Below, piece after piece: positions 8,177-17,495 of a stretch of 59,871 nucleotides of DNA. The notes under the pieces are model-generated. The model had not been told where the DNA came from. It saw nothing but the letters and a program-made list of their open reading frames with translations, and made no database searches. A program made the position numbers and the translations under genes. Position 1 is the first letter of the stretch, and the number at the start of each line of letters is the position of its first letter. This DNA is from an uncultured Blautia sp. Lineage in GTDB: Bacteria; Bacillota; Clostridia; Lachnospirales; Lachnospiraceae. The stretch is taken from NCBI GenBank assembly GCA_900551075.1, contig URVB01000019.1:1-59871 (forward strand). The letters run 5' to 3'.

Positions 8177-8935
8177 ATGATAGAAGTAAAAAATTTAGTA
8201 AAGCGTTACGGTGAGGTGCTGGCACTGGATCATTTTAATCTGAATGTGGCAGATGGAGAAATTTTTGGATTGTTGGGGCCCAATGGTTCCGGAAAGACAA
8301 CGGCGATCAACTGTATGCTCTCTTTATTAAAATATGACAGGGGAGAAATCCGTTTATTTGGAGAGCGGATGTCTCCGGATAATTATAAGAGCAAGCAGAA
8401 GATCGGTGTTGTTATGCAGAATGTGGCAGTCTACAACGAATTGACGGTGGAGGAGAATATTGATTATTTCTGTGGACTGTATGTCAGGCAAAAAAGCAGG
8501 CGAAGAGAGCTGGTAAGCGAGGCGGTGGAATTTGCCGGACTTGCAGACTATCGAAAATTTCTTCCGGGGAAGCTCTCCGGAGGTCTGCTTCGGAGGCTGA
8601 ACATTGCCTGTGGGATTGCCCATAAGCCGGAGCTGATTTTTATGGATGAACCGACAGTAGCTGTGGACCCGCAGAGCCGCAACAGCATTCTGGAAGGAAT
8701 ACGGGAGCTGAACCGGCATGGAGCAACGATCATTTATACATCTCATTATATGGAAGAGGTGGAGCAGCTCTGTACCAGGATTATGATCATGGATAAAGGG
8801 CGTGCTATTGTGTCCGGCACCAAGGAGGAGCTGAAAAATATGATACGGAAGAAGGATGCACAGGGCAATGAGATTACGGAGCCGACGCTGAACGATGTAT
8901 TTCTGGAGCTTACCGGAAAACAGCTTCGTGATTAA
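8177..8935 (+). CDS. ABC transporter ATP-binding protein
   Basis: A 252-residue ABC ATPase of the ABC-2 exporter type (CcmA/NatA class). Walker A is G-P-N-G-S-G-K-T-T near residue 36. The signature motif reads L-S-G-G-L-L-R-R near 133; it has L-L where Q-Q or M-K are commoner. Walker B is L-I-F-M-D-E-P-T near 155, and the switch His is in Y-T-S-H-Y near 190. The start at 8177 follows AAAGGAGG. It is the first gene of an operon with two permease genes, under likely control of the divergent two-component system. Export of a peptide, antibiotic or lipid is plausible. Confidence 0.92.
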   Translation: MIEVKNLVKRYGEVLALDHFNLNVADGEIFGLLGPNGSGKTTAINCMLSLLKYDRGEIRLFGERMSPDNYKSKQKIGVVMQNVAVYNELTVEENIDYFCGLYVRQKSRRRELVSEAVEFAGLADYRKFLPGKLSGGLLRRLNIACGIAHKPELIFMDEPTVAVDPQSRNSILEGIRELNRHGATIIYTSHYMEEVEQLCTRIMIMDKGRAIVSGTKEELKNMIRKKDAQGNEITEPTLNDVFLELTGKQLRD

Positions 8936-8945
8936 GGAGGTCTTT

Positions 8946-10100
8946 ATGTTTGGAAATATTTATTGGAAGTATATTCTCCGGTCTGTCAGAGACAAAGAGC
9001 TGGTTATCTGGACATTTTTGTTTCCGATTTTGCTGTCAACCTTATTTTATTTTTCGATTGGCTCCATAGATAAGGCGGAAATGTTCACCTCTATCCCAAC
9101 TGCCGTAGTGGCGGATGAGAGACTGAAAAAAGAGATTTATCTGGAAAAGCTGCTGGATACCCTTTCCGATGGGGAAGATGCCATATTGGAGATCGTGCAG
9201 ACAAAGGATGTGCAGGAAGCGGATGCGCTTTTGCGGGATGACAGGGTAGAGGGCTTTATTACGGTGGAAAACGGTGCGCCGAAGCTGTATGTAAAAGAAA
9301 ATGGCATTTATCAGACCATATTAAAAAATATCCTGAACCGTTATATACAGACAAAGGATACGGTTATGGCTGTGATCGAGAAGAATCCGGCGTCCGCACT
9401 GGAATTTGCCAAAGATATCCGGGAGAACTGGGAGGATATGGGCGCCGGTATTGAACAGCTTCAGCTTTCAAAGGAAATGCCGTCATCGACGGTGCACTAT
9501 TATTATGCACTTCTGGCTATGGTATGCCTGTACGGCGGTTTCCACGGCGTGACGATTGTCAGTTCTCTTCAGGCAAACCTTTCCCCGCAGGGGGCCAGAA
9601 ATACGCTTTCGCCCGGAAACAGGGGAATTCTGTTCTGGGCGTCCTATCTGGCCGCACTGACCATTCAGTTTATCTGTATGCTGGGCGCTTTATGTTATAT
9701 TCGATTTATACTGAAAATCAATTTTGGTTCCCAGTTCGGCTATGCGCTTGCCACCTGCCTGGCGGGGAGTATGGTAGGGATTGCATTCGGCAGTCTGATC
9801 TCCATGCCGGCCAGGTGGAAGGGCGGTGTAAAGGTCGGCATTGTAGTGGGTGTTTCTATGATCTGCTGTTTCCTGGCAGGTCTGATGGTCGGAGGGCTGA
9901 ATTATCAGGTAGAGGAGAACTTGCCGGTGCTTGCCATGATCAATCCGGCATCGAGGATTGCGGATGCGTTTTATTGTCTGTATTATTATGAGGATCATGT
10001 CAGATACTTCCGGGATATGGGTATTCTGCTGGTAATGACGGCGGTCTTGTTGAGTATTTCCATAGTGTTTGCAAGGAGGAAGCAATATGAGAGTATTTAG
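8946..10100 (+). CDS. ABC-2 type permease (first of two)
   Basis: A 384-residue ABC-2 permease. One helix near residues 24-42 is followed by a large extracytoplasmic domain up to about residue 190. A cluster of five helices then runs to the C-terminus (starting S-T-V-H-Y-Y-Y-A-L-L-A-M-V-C-L-Y-G-G-F). The layout matches YhgE/DrrB-like or bacitracin-type exporters. The ATG at 8946 is 10 bases after the ATPase stop with an AAGGAGG site between. It overlaps the next permease gene by 14 bases, so the two permeases probably form a heterodimer. Confidence 0.87.
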   Translation: MFGNIYWKYILRSVRDKELVIWTFLFPILLSTLFYFSIGSIDKAEMFTSIPTAVVADERLKKEIYLEKLLDTLSDGEDAILEIVQTKDVQEADALLRDDRVEGFITVENGAPKLYVKENGIYQTILKNILNRYIQTKDTVMAVIEKNPASALEFAKDIRENWEDMGAGIEQLQLSKEMPSSTVHYYYALLAMVCLYGGFHGVTIVSSLQANLSPQGARNTLSPGNRGILFWASYLAALTIQFICMLGALCYIRFILKINFGSQFGYALATCLAGSMVGIAFGSLISMPARWKGGVKVGIVVGVSMICCFLAGLMVGGLNYQVEENLPVLAMINPASRIADAFYCLYYYEDHVRYFRDMGILLVMTAVLLSISIVFARRKQYESI

Positions 10101-11295
10101 TGCATGTATGAAAATGATGAAGGGGCATAAGGCCACTTTGCTGATCTATGTGACTGTTTTTGCAGGACTGCTTCTGACTATGACATTTATGGGAGACTCC
10201 GGAGTGTACAGCGGTTTTCAGGGACAGAGGCCGAAGTACGCTTTGATCAACAGAGATGAGGACAGTGCTCTGGTACAGGGGCTGGCTGAGGTACTGGAGC
10301 ATACGGGAACCAGGATTGAGCTTGAGGATTCCAGGGAGGCTATGGCTGATGCCGGATTCTATCAGGCAGTGGAATGTATTTTCCTTATTCCTGAGGGTTA
10401 TGGGGAAAAGCTGAAAAAAGGAGCTGATGCAGCTCTTGAAATGTGGCAGTGGCCCTCCTCCGCATCCGGTTATTACCTGCGGTCTGCGGCAGAACAGTAT
10501 CTGCTTTTGGTACAGATGTATCAGAAAACAGGAGACATGACGGATAAAGGCATCGCAGAAGCAGTGGCCGCATCTATGGAAAAGGATACAACTGTGGAAA
10601 TGCGGCAGTATATGGATGGTGCGGCTGTTTCCGAAAAAATCCGGCTGTATCAGAGATTTCTTCCATATGTCTTATTGCTGCTGAGCATTTCCTGTGTCAG
10701 CGTTGTATTTATAAATTTCCGGAAGCCGGAAATCAGAATGCGGAATCTCTGCAGTCCTATACGGCCGTTCTCCTTTGCCGTTCAGAGATTTCTGTATGCC
10801 TGTGTAGTAGGAGCAGGGGCATGGGGGCTTTTGAATCTTATGGGTGCTTTGTTCTGCCTGAAGGATTGGAAAGGAGTGGATGGGAGGATTGTTCTCCTGC
10901 TTTTGGGAAATGGTCTTGCAGTAACCCTGGTTGCAGTTTCGCTGGCATTGCTTTGCAGCACTATCGTAAATGATGAAAAATCGATGAGCTTTATTTCCAA
11001 TATTGTGAGTCTTGGAATTTGTTTTTTAAGCGGTGTATTTGTACCTCAGGAGTTCTTTGGGGCGGGTCTGCTCCGTATAGCAAAACTGCTTCCTGTATAC
11101 TGGTATGAAAAGAATGAGGAGCGCATCTGCGGTCTGACAGGCTTTACAGCGGAAAATCTGATGCCGGTATACAGGGGAGTGCTGATACAGCTTGGATTTG
11201 CGGCGGCATTTTTCTGTATTTATCTGCTGGTAAGCAAATCCCAGCAGCAGTCGGAGGAAGATTTTGGAACCGTACGGACGGAGATTGAACAGTAG
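10087..11295 (+). CDS. ABC-2 type permease (second of two)
   Basis: A 402-residue permease with the same layout as its upstream neighbour: one N-terminal helix (residues 18-33), a long extracytoplasmic region to about residue 195, then a membrane cluster to residue 390. The ATG at 10087 lies within the end of the preceding gene, next to an AGGAGGAAG ribosome-binding site. The C-terminal tail is short and charged. Together with the ATPase and the first permease it forms a complete heterodimeric exporter; the transported compound is unknown. Confidence 0.86.
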   Translation: MRVFSACMKMMKGHKATLLIYVTVFAGLLLTMTFMGDSGVYSGFQGQRPKYALINRDEDSALVQGLAEVLEHTGTRIELEDSREAMADAGFYQAVECIFLIPEGYGEKLKKGADAALEMWQWPSSASGYYLRSAAEQYLLLVQMYQKTGDMTDKGIAEAVAASMEKDTTVEMRQYMDGAAVSEKIRLYQRFLPYVLLLLSISCVSVVFINFRKPEIRMRNLCSPIRPFSFAVQRFLYACVVGAGAWGLLNLMGALFCLKDWKGVDGRIVLLLLGNGLAVTLVAVSLALLCSTIVNDEKSMSFISNIVSLGICFLSGVFVPQEFFGAGLLRIAKLLPVYWYEKNEERICGLTGFTAENLMPVYRGVLIQLGFAAAFFCIYLLVSKSQQQSEEDFGTVRTEIEQ

Positions 11296-11302
11296 AAGAT
11301 TG

Positions 11303-11345
11303 AACAGCAGGAGCAATATCAAGGTGACAGGCTCCTGCTGTTTTA
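11303..11345 (+). terminator. Terminator after the ABC exporter operon
   Basis: CAGCAGGAGC (11305-11314) pairs with GCTCCTGCTG (11331-11340), followed by TTTT. It lies between the convergent exporter operon and argG and, with its preceding AA, may act on both. Confidence 0.88.
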
Positions 11346-11358
11346 AATAAGAAAGAGG

Positions 11359-12585
11359 TTATTGATTGTTTTTTTCTATTTCTGCCATTTTCATAGCGCG
11401 AACCTTCAGAGGAAGGCCGAACAGAGTGATGAAGCCATCTGCATCATGGTGGTCATATAAGTCGCCGGTGGTAAAGGATGCAAGGGATTCGCTGTACAGG
11501 CTGTATGGGGAAGTAGTTCCGGCTTTGATGATATTGCCTTTGTAAAGCTTGAATTTTACTTCTCCGGTTACGTATTTCTGCGTGGAGGTGACAAATGCCT
11601 GCACTGCTTCACGAAGCGGTGTGAACCATTTCCCTTCGTATACAATCTGCGCAAACTGGCTGCCCAGTTTTTTCTTGGTTTCCATGGTATCGCGGTCCAG
11701 AATCAGCTCTTCAAGCTGGTCATGCGCCTCCATAAGGATGGTACCGCCGGGAGTTTCATAAACACCGCGGGATTTCATGCCTACTACGCGGTTTTCTACG
11801 ATATCTACGATACCAATGCCGTTTTCTCCGCCTAATTTGTTCAGCCCGGTAATAATTTCGGAAACCTTCATGGGTTTTCCGTTCAATGCAGTCGGAACGC
11901 CTGCCTCAAAGGTAACGGATACTTCGGTTTCTTTGTCCGGCGCCTTCTGCGGGGTTACGCCCAGTACCAGAAGATTGTCGTAGTTTGGTTCCGAAGACGG
12001 GTCTTCCAGTTCCAGACCTTCGTGACTGATATGCCATAAGTTCCGGTCACGGCTGTAGCTGTGGCTTGCATCGAACGGAAGGTTGATGCCGTGTGCCTGG
12101 CAGTAAGCAATTTCATCTTCACGGGACTGCATGGTCCATACATCTGTCATACGCCATGGAGCAATGATCTTTAAATCCGGAGCCAGCGCTTTGATGCCGA
12201 GCTCAAAACGAATCTGGTCATTTCCCTTTCCGGTAGCGCCGTGGCAGATTGCGGAAGCGCCTTCCTTACGGGCGATCTCTACTAATTTCTTTGCGATTCC
12301 AGGACGTGCCATGGAGGTACCCAGCAGGTATTTGTGCTCATATACGGCGCCTGCCTGCACACAGGGCACAATATAGTCTTCGCAGAATTCATCAATGATA
12401 TTTTCGATATATAATTTGGAAGCGCCGGAGAGTTTGGCTCTTTCTTCCAGTCCATCCAGCTCATTACCCTGGCCGCAGTCAACACAGCAGCAGATGACTT
12501 CATAATCAAAATTTTCTTTCAGCCACGGAATCAATGCTGTGGTATCCAGTCCGCCTGAGTATGCTAAAACAACTTTTTCTTTCAT
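11359..12585 (-). CDS. argG: Argininosuccinate synthase
   Basis: A 408-residue argininosuccinate synthase, joining citrulline and aspartate with ATP in arginine biosynthesis. The N-terminal ATP-pyrophosphatase motif A-Y-S-G-G-L-D-T-T is at residues 8-16. Downstream blocks include H-G-A-T-G-K-G-N-D-Q-I-R-F-E near 115 and the Y-S-R-D-R-N-L-W-H segment near 175. Length matches the family. The ATG at 12585 follows AGGAGG. It is divergent from argCJBD across a 351-bp intergenic region; no argH or argF is in the window. Confidence 0.97.
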   Translation of the reverse strand: MKEKVVLAYSGGLDTTALIPWLKENFDYEVICCCVDCGQGNELDGLEERAKLSGASKLYIENIIDEFCEDYIVPCVQAGAVYEHKYLLGTSMARPGIAKKLVEIARKEGASAICHGATGKGNDQIRFELGIKALAPDLKIIAPWRMTDVWTMQSREDEIAYCQAHGINLPFDASHSYSRDRNLWHISHEGLELEDPSSEPNYDNLLVLGVTPQKAPDKETEVSVTFEAGVPTALNGKPMKVSEIITGLNKLGGENGIGIVDIVENRVVGMKSRGVYETPGGTILMEAHDQLEELILDRDTMETKKKLGSQFAQIVYEGKWFTPLREAVQAFVTSTQKYVTGEVKFKLYKGNIIKAGTTSPYSLYSESLASFTTGDLYDHHDADGFITLFGLPLKVRAMKMAEIEKNNQ

Positions 12586-12675
12586 AATAAAATCCTCCTG
12601 AAAATTTGAATATTATCGTTTCTGCTATTGGCAGAAACGGTGATTTTTGATATGATTGTCCTGTTGACAAGGGAT

Positions 12676-12704
12676 AATATACAACATTTTTTATAAATAT
12701 GCAA
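12676..12704 (-). promoter_or_regulatory. argG promoter with candidate ARG box
   Basis: On the minus strand TTGCAT (12699-12704), a 17-bp spacer and TATATT (12676-12681). The segment starting at the -35 (TTGCATATTTATAAA) resembles the Bacillus ArgR/AhrC box. A hairpin (GTTTCTGC with GCAGAAAC, 12618-12634) lies in the leader, of unknown role. Confidence 0.55.
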
Positions 12705-12733
12705 TAGGAAAAATGAAAAAACTGAAAAAATCT

Positions 12734-12850
12734 TTGCATAAAAATACAGCATTAAATAGGAAAAAACAGATAAAAGTGCACAAAAAACAAGATAACAATG
12801 AAAGAGATATAAAAATAATAGTTGCATAATATACATTTGGGATGTATAAT
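12734..12850 (+). promoter_or_regulatory. argC promoter with candidate ARG boxes
   Basis: TTGCAT (12822-12827), a 17-bp spacer and TATAAT (12845-12850) make a strong promoter. TATACAT (12830-12836) and ATGTATA (12842-12848) form an inverted repeat inside it. A second similar element, TTGCATAAAAATACA, is at 12734-12748, and both resemble the ArgR/AhrC box. A 7-bp hairpin (12881-12900) follows in the leader without a clear T-run. Confidence 0.55.
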
Positions 12851-12936
12851 CATAACTGCTCAGCAACACAATCGAACAGGAAGGCGGTTTTGTCCGCTTT
12901 GTTAATAGATTTCAAGCCAAAAGGGAGGAAGGAAAG

Positions 12937-13977
12937 ATGATAAAAGCAGGAATTATCGGGGCGACAGGCTATGCGGGAAATGAAATTGCAAGGCTGCTGC
13001 TGGGACATAAGGAAGTGGAAGTGGCATGGTATGGGTCCAGAAGCTACATTGATAAAAAATTTTCCGGGATTTACCAGAACTTTTTTCAGTTGATCGATGC
13101 CAGATGTATGGATGACAATATGGCAGCTCTGGCTGATGAGGTGGATGTGATTTTTACGGCGACTCCCCAGGGGCTATGTGCATCCTTAATTAATGAAGAG
13201 ATTCTGTCAAAGACCAGGATCATTGATCTGAGTGCGGATTTCCGTATGAAGGATGTGGCGAAATATGAAAAATGGTATGGAATCGGGCACAAAGCTCCCC
13301 AGTATGTAAAAGAAGCCGTTTACGGCCTTTGTGAAATCAACCGTGAGGAAATCAAAAAGGCAGGACTGGTGGCGAATCCGGGATGTTATCCGACCTGTTC
13401 GACTCTTTCCATATATCCGTTGTTAAAGGAGGGACTGATCGACCCGGATACGATCATCATTGATGCAAAATCCGGAACCTCCGGCGCCGGAAGAGGTGCA
13501 AAGGCGGATAACCTGTATTGTGAAGTTAATGAAAATATCAAAGCGTACGGTGTGGCAGGCCACAGGCATACGCCGGAGATCGAAGATCAACTGGGATATG
13601 CCTGCGGCAGGGAGATTTTAATTAATTTTACACCGCATCTGGTTCCCATGAACAGAGGCATTCTGGTTACTGCGTATGCATCTCTGCTGAAGGATGTTTC
13701 CTATGAAGAGGTGAAGTCAGCATATGATAAATATTACGAAAAAGAAACCTTTGTGAGGGTTCTGGACAAGGATGTGTGCCCGCAGACCAAATGGGTGGAG
13801 GGCAGCAATTACGTAGATGTGAATTTTAAAATTGATCCGAGAACCAGGAGGATCATCATGATGGGAGCCATTGATAATCTGGTAAAAGGCGCTGCGGGTC
13901 AGGCGGTGCAGAATATGAATCTGATGTTCGGATTTGACGAGGCGGAAGGGCTTCGGATCATTCCGATGGTACCGTGA
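12937..13977 (+). CDS. argC: N-acetyl-gamma-glutamyl-phosphate reductase
   Basis: A 346-residue NADPH-dependent reductase for the third step of ornithine/arginine synthesis. The Rossmann motif G-A-T-G-Y-A-G sits at residues 8-14. The catalytic cysteine is in N-P-G-C-Y-P-T near 148, and H-R-H-T-P-E-I near 208 carries a conserved His. Length fits the family (about 345). The ATG at 12937 follows GGGAGGAAGG. It is the first gene of the argCJBD cluster and ends 24 bases before argJ. Confidence 0.97.
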   Translation: MIKAGIIGATGYAGNEIARLLLGHKEVEVAWYGSRSYIDKKFSGIYQNFFQLIDARCMDDNMAALADEVDVIFTATPQGLCASLINEEILSKTRIIDLSADFRMKDVAKYEKWYGIGHKAPQYVKEAVYGLCEINREEIKKAGLVANPGCYPTCSTLSIYPLLKEGLIDPDTIIIDAKSGTSGAGRGAKADNLYCEVNENIKAYGVAGHRHTPEIEDQLGYACGREILINFTPHLVPMNRGILVTAYASLLKDVSYEEVKSAYDKYYEKETFVRVLDKDVCPQTKWVEGSNYVDVNFKIDPRTRRIIMMGAIDNLVKGAAGQAVQNMNLMFGFDEAEGLRIIPMVP

Positions 13978-14001
13978 TATAGAGGAGAGAGGAGTGTTTT
14001 T

Positions 14002-15225
14002 ATGAAAACGATCATGGGCGGTGTAACTGCTGCAAAGGGATTCCAGGCAGCGGCAGCGGCAGCGGAAATCAAGTATAAGGGCAGGACGGATATGGCAATG
14101 ATCTACAGTGAGGTTCCATGTCTGGCAGCGGGAACCTTCACGACAAATGTGGTGAAGGCGGCTCCTGTCAAATGGGATCAGGAAATCGTGTATCATCAGC
14201 CTGCTGCACAGGTGGTGGTGTGCAACAGCGGAATTGCCAATGCCTGCACAGGCGAAGAGGGCTATGGATATTGCAGGGAAACTGCCGGGGCTGCGGCAGA
14301 AGCGCTGGGTGTACCGGCAGAGAGTGTGCTGGTAGCTTCTACGGGGGTGATCGGTATGCAGATTCCGATCGGCCGAATTACCAGTGGTGTGAAGGCTATG
14401 GCCCCGGTTCTCTGCGGTAGTCCGGAGGCGGGAACAGAAGCGGCAAAGGCGATCATGACCACGGATACGGTGAAAAAAGAAGTGGCTGTACAGGTCGAGA
14501 TCGGCGGTAAGACCGTGACGGTAGGCGGTATGTGTAAGGGCTCGGGGATGATTCATCCGAATATGTGTACCATGCTGGGATTCGTGACTACGGATGCAAA
14601 AATAACCAAAAAAATGCTTCAGGAGGCTCTGAGCGAGGATGTAAAGGATACCTACAATATGGTGTCGGTAGACGGCGATACTTCTACCAATGATACGGTG
14701 CTGCTTCTGGCAAACGGTATGGCGGAAAACCCGGAAATTACCGAAAAAAATGAAGATTATGAGATATTTAAACAAGCGCTGAATTATGTAAACACCTGTC
14801 TGGCAAAGAAGATTGCAGGGGACGGAGAAGGCGCAACCGCTCTGTTTGAGGTGAAGATCATAGGCGCAGAGAGTAAAGAACAGGCAGTGCTTCTGAGCAA
14901 ATCTGTAGTGACCTCCTCTCTGACAAAGGCTGCGATTTACGGCCACGACGCCAACTGGGGAAGAATTCTCTGCGCGATGGGCTATTCCGGGGCACAGTTT
15001 GACCCGGAGAAGGTGGATTTGTACTTTGAGAGTAAGGCCGGAAAAATCAAAATCATTGAGAATGGAGTATCGACCGGATACGGCGAGGAGGAAGCAACGA
15101 AGATTCTTTCCGAGGAAGAGGTGACGGCGATTGCGGATGTGAAAATGGGGGACTGTACGGCGACTGCGTGGGGCTGTGACCTGACTTATGATTATGTCAG
15201 GATCAACGCGGATTACCGGTCATAA
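14002..15225 (+). CDS. argJ: Bifunctional glutamate N-acetyltransferase / ornithine acetyltransferase
   Basis: A 407-residue ArgJ, which recycles the acetyl group from N-acetylornithine to glutamate. The self-cleavage site is visible near residues 180-200: K-G-S-G-M-I-H-P-N-M-C followed by T-M-L-G-F-V-T-T-D. The Thr of C-T-M-L is the expected nucleophile and new N-terminus of the beta chain. The A-N-W-G-R-I motif near 316 is typical. Presence of argJ means an acetyl-cycling pathway, so argA and argE are not needed. The ATG at 14002 has a GAGAGGAG site. Confidence 0.96.
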   Translation: MKTIMGGVTAAKGFQAAAAAAEIKYKGRTDMAMIYSEVPCLAAGTFTTNVVKAAPVKWDQEIVYHQPAAQVVVCNSGIANACTGEEGYGYCRETAGAAAEALGVPAESVLVASTGVIGMQIPIGRITSGVKAMAPVLCGSPEAGTEAAKAIMTTDTVKKEVAVQVEIGGKTVTVGGMCKGSGMIHPNMCTMLGFVTTDAKITKKMLQEALSEDVKDTYNMVSVDGDTSTNDTVLLLANGMAENPEITEKNEDYEIFKQALNYVNTCLAKKIAGDGEGATALFEVKIIGAESKEQAVLLSKSVVTSSLTKAAIYGHDANWGRILCAMGYSGAQFDPEKVDLYFESKAGKIKIIENGVSTGYGEEEATKILSEEEVTAIADVKMGDCTATAWGCDLTYDYVRINADYRS

Positions 15226-15300
15226 AGAGGCTCCTTATATATCCGGTTTGTGCGGATTTATTACAAAAATTTGTTTTTAATGCTAAGAGGAGAAATTGTT

Positions 15301-16197
15301 ATGGTTAAACAGAAGTATTTGGACAAGGCGGAAGTTCTGATCGAAGCCCTTCCGTATATCCAGCGTTTCAACCGTAAAATTGTTGTGGTAAAATACGGCG
15401 GAAGTGCAATGCTGGATGATGAATTAAAGGAAAATGTGATCAAGGATGTAGTTCTTTTGAAGCTGGTAGGCTTTAAACCGATCATTGTGCATGGCGGAGG
15501 CAGGGAAATCAGCCGCTGGGTAGGAAAAGTCGGCATGGAGGCGAAGTTTGTAAACGGCCTTCGTGTGACAGACAAAGACACCATGGAAATCGCGGAGATG
15601 GTGCTTGGTAAGGTTAACAAAGAGCTGGTAACCCTGGTGCAGTCTCTGGGTGTGAAGGCCGTGGGTATCAGCGGAAAGGACGGCGGCCTTCTTCAGTGCA
15701 GGAAGAAGCTGTCAAACGGAGAGGATATAGGCTTCGTGGGAGAGATTACGGAAGTGAATCCCAAGGTTCTGTATGACCTGTTGGAGAAGGATTTTCTTCC
15801 TATTGTCTTCCCTGTCGGATATGATGAGGAATTTGCATCCTACAACATCAATGCGGATGATGCGGCCTGTGCCATTGCAGAGGCAGTCAATGCGGAGAAG
15901 CTGGCATTTTTGTCGGATATTGAGGGGGTTTACAAAGACCAGAATGATCCGGATACCCTGATTTCCGAGCTTCACGTGACGGAAGCGGAGTGCCTGATTT
16001 CCGAAGGCTATGTTGGCGGCGGCATGATTCCGAAGCTGCGCAATTGCATCGATGCCATAGAAAATGGGGTAAACCGTGTGCATATTCTGGATGGAAGGAT
16101 TCCACACAGTCTGCTGCTGGAAATCTTTACGAATAAAGGTATTGGAACAGCAATTTTACGAGAGGATGGTGAAAAATTCTACCATGAGCATGCATGA
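15301..16197 (+). CDS. argB: Acetylglutamate kinase
   Basis: A 298-residue amino-acid kinase phosphorylating N-acetylglutamate. The ATP/phosphate motifs V-V-V-K-Y-G-G-S-A (near 30) and I-V-H-G-G-G (near 65) are present. F-V-N-G-L-R-V-T-D (near 88) and the C-terminal G-G-M-I-P-K segment match the family. An N-terminal helix of about 25 residues before the kinase fold is a feature of arginine-inhibited hexameric enzymes. The ATG at 15301 follows AGAGGAGA; a longer frame from 15250 is less likely. Its stop overlaps the start of argD. Confidence 0.96.
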   Translation: MVKQKYLDKAEVLIEALPYIQRFNRKIVVVKYGGSAMLDDELKENVIKDVVLLKLVGFKPIIVHGGGREISRWVGKVGMEAKFVNGLRVTDKDTMEIAEMVLGKVNKELVTLVQSLGVKAVGISGKDGGLLQCRKKLSNGEDIGFVGEITEVNPKVLYDLLEKDFLPIVFPVGYDEEFASYNINADDAACAIAEAVNAEKLAFLSDIEGVYKDQNDPDTLISELHVTEAECLISEGYVGGGMIPKLRNCIDAIENGVNRVHILDGRIPHSLLLEIFTNKGIGTAILREDGEKFYHEHA

Positions 16198-17377
16198 ACA
16201 AATGGAGGCTGCAGAGGTGAATATTCTGCATACATATAATCGTTTTCCTGTGATGTTTGACCGGGGAGAGGGCTGTTATTTATACGACACAGAAGGAAAA
16301 AAATATCTGGATTTTGCTGCGGGTATTGCAGTAAATGCGCTCGGTTATCATTATCCGGGGTATGATGAAGAACTGAAGGAGCAGATCGGTAAGCTGATGC
16401 ATATTTCAAATCTGTATTATAACCAGCCTATGAGCAAAGCCGGAGAAAAGCTGGTAAAGGCAAGCGGTATGAGCAAGGCATTTTTTACAAACAGCGGTAC
16501 GGAAGCAATTGAAGGTGCCCTGAAGGCTGCACGTAAATATGCTTTTGCAAGAGACGGATTTGCGGATCACGAGATTATTGCCATGAATCATTCCTTCCAC
16601 GGAAGAAGTATGGGAGCTTTGGCAGTGACCGGAACTGCTCATTACAGAGAACCGTTCGAACCGCTGATCGGCGGTGTAAGGTTTGCGGATTTTAATGATC
16701 TGGAGAGTGTAAAGGCGCAGGTTACGGAGAAAACCTGTGCGGTTATTACAGAAACTGTGCAGGGAGAAGGCGGCATTTACCCTGCGGATCCGGCCTTCCT
16801 GGAAGGACTGCGTGCGCTTTGTGACGAGAAGGATATCCTGTTGATTTTGGACGAAGTACAATGTGGAATGGGACGTACGGGTTATTATTTTGCATGGCAG
16901 GCATACGGTGTGAAGCCGGATATCATGACCTGTGCAAAAGCGCTGGGAAGCGGTGTCCCGGTAGGCGCCTTTGTGCTGAATGAGAAAGTCGCGGAAGCTT
17001 CTCTGGTGCCTGGCGATCATGGTACCACATATGGCGGGAATCCTTTTGCCTGTGCTGCGGTCAGCAAGGTTCTGGAAATCTTTGAGCAGGATAAGATTCC
17101 GGAGCATGTACAGGAACTGACTCCGTATCTGGAGGCAAAGCTGGATGCGCTTGTAAGAAAATATGACTGTGTTACTGTAAGAAGGGGAAGGGGATTTATC
17201 CAGGGACTTGTCATTGCCGGACGCCCGGTTGGAGATGTGGTGAAAAGGGCTCTGGCAAACGGTCTGTTAGTGATTTCAGCAGGCTCTGATGTTCTGCGCC
17301 TTGTACCGCCCCTTGTAATTACAAAAGAGCACGTTGACGAAATGGCGGAAAAGCTGGAAAAGAGCCTGGAGGAATAA
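16184..17377 (+). CDS. argD: Acetylornithine aminotransferase
   Basis: A 397-residue class III PLP aminotransferase converting N-acetylglutamate semialdehyde to N-acetylornithine. Motifs include F-F-T-N-S-G-T-E-A-I-E near residue 98, H-G-R-S-M-G-A near 140, and L-I-L-D-E-V-Q-C-G-M-G-R-T-G near 220. The PLP lysine is in T-C-A-K-A-L-G-S-G-V-P near 250. Starts at 16166, 16184 and 16190 are all possible; 16184 is chosen because GGTGA precedes it. It overlaps argB, indicating translational coupling, and ends the cluster. Confidence 0.95.
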   Translation: MSMHEQMEAAEVNILHTYNRFPVMFDRGEGCYLYDTEGKKYLDFAAGIAVNALGYHYPGYDEELKEQIGKLMHISNLYYNQPMSKAGEKLVKASGMSKAFFTNSGTEAIEGALKAARKYAFARDGFADHEIIAMNHSFHGRSMGALAVTGTAHYREPFEPLIGGVRFADFNDLESVKAQVTEKTCAVITETVQGEGGIYPADPAFLEGLRALCDEKDILLILDEVQCGMGRTGYYFAWQAYGVKPDIMTCAKALGSGVPVGAFVLNEKVAEASLVPGDHGTTYGGNPFACAAVSKVLEIFEQDKIPEHVQELTPYLEAKLDALVRKYDCVTVRRGRGFIQGLVIAGRPVGDVVKRALANGLLVISAGSDVLRLVPPLVITKEHVDEMAEKLEKSLEE

Positions 17378-17427
17378 AAGAGAAGCGGTCAGCTTTGTTT
17401 GCCGGGAGCCGGTACGGAATAAAGTTC

Positions 17428-17455
17428 TTGAAAATAGGAGGCTAAATGCTATAAT
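17428..17455 (+). promoter_or_regulatory. Promoter of the DeoR-family regulator gene
   Basis: TTGAAA (17428-17433), a 16-bp spacer and TATAAT (17450-17455), 41 bases before the GTG start. Confidence 0.7.
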
Positions 17456-17495
17456 AAAAGCAATAGTCGAAAAAGGATGAAAAGGGTGGTTTTTG

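Noticed and set aside
13717..14946. 409-codon minus-strand frame opposite argC and argJ
   Set aside because: It lies antisense to strongly recognised genes, has Cys/His/Ser-rich composition without any motif, and no ribosome-binding site stands out.
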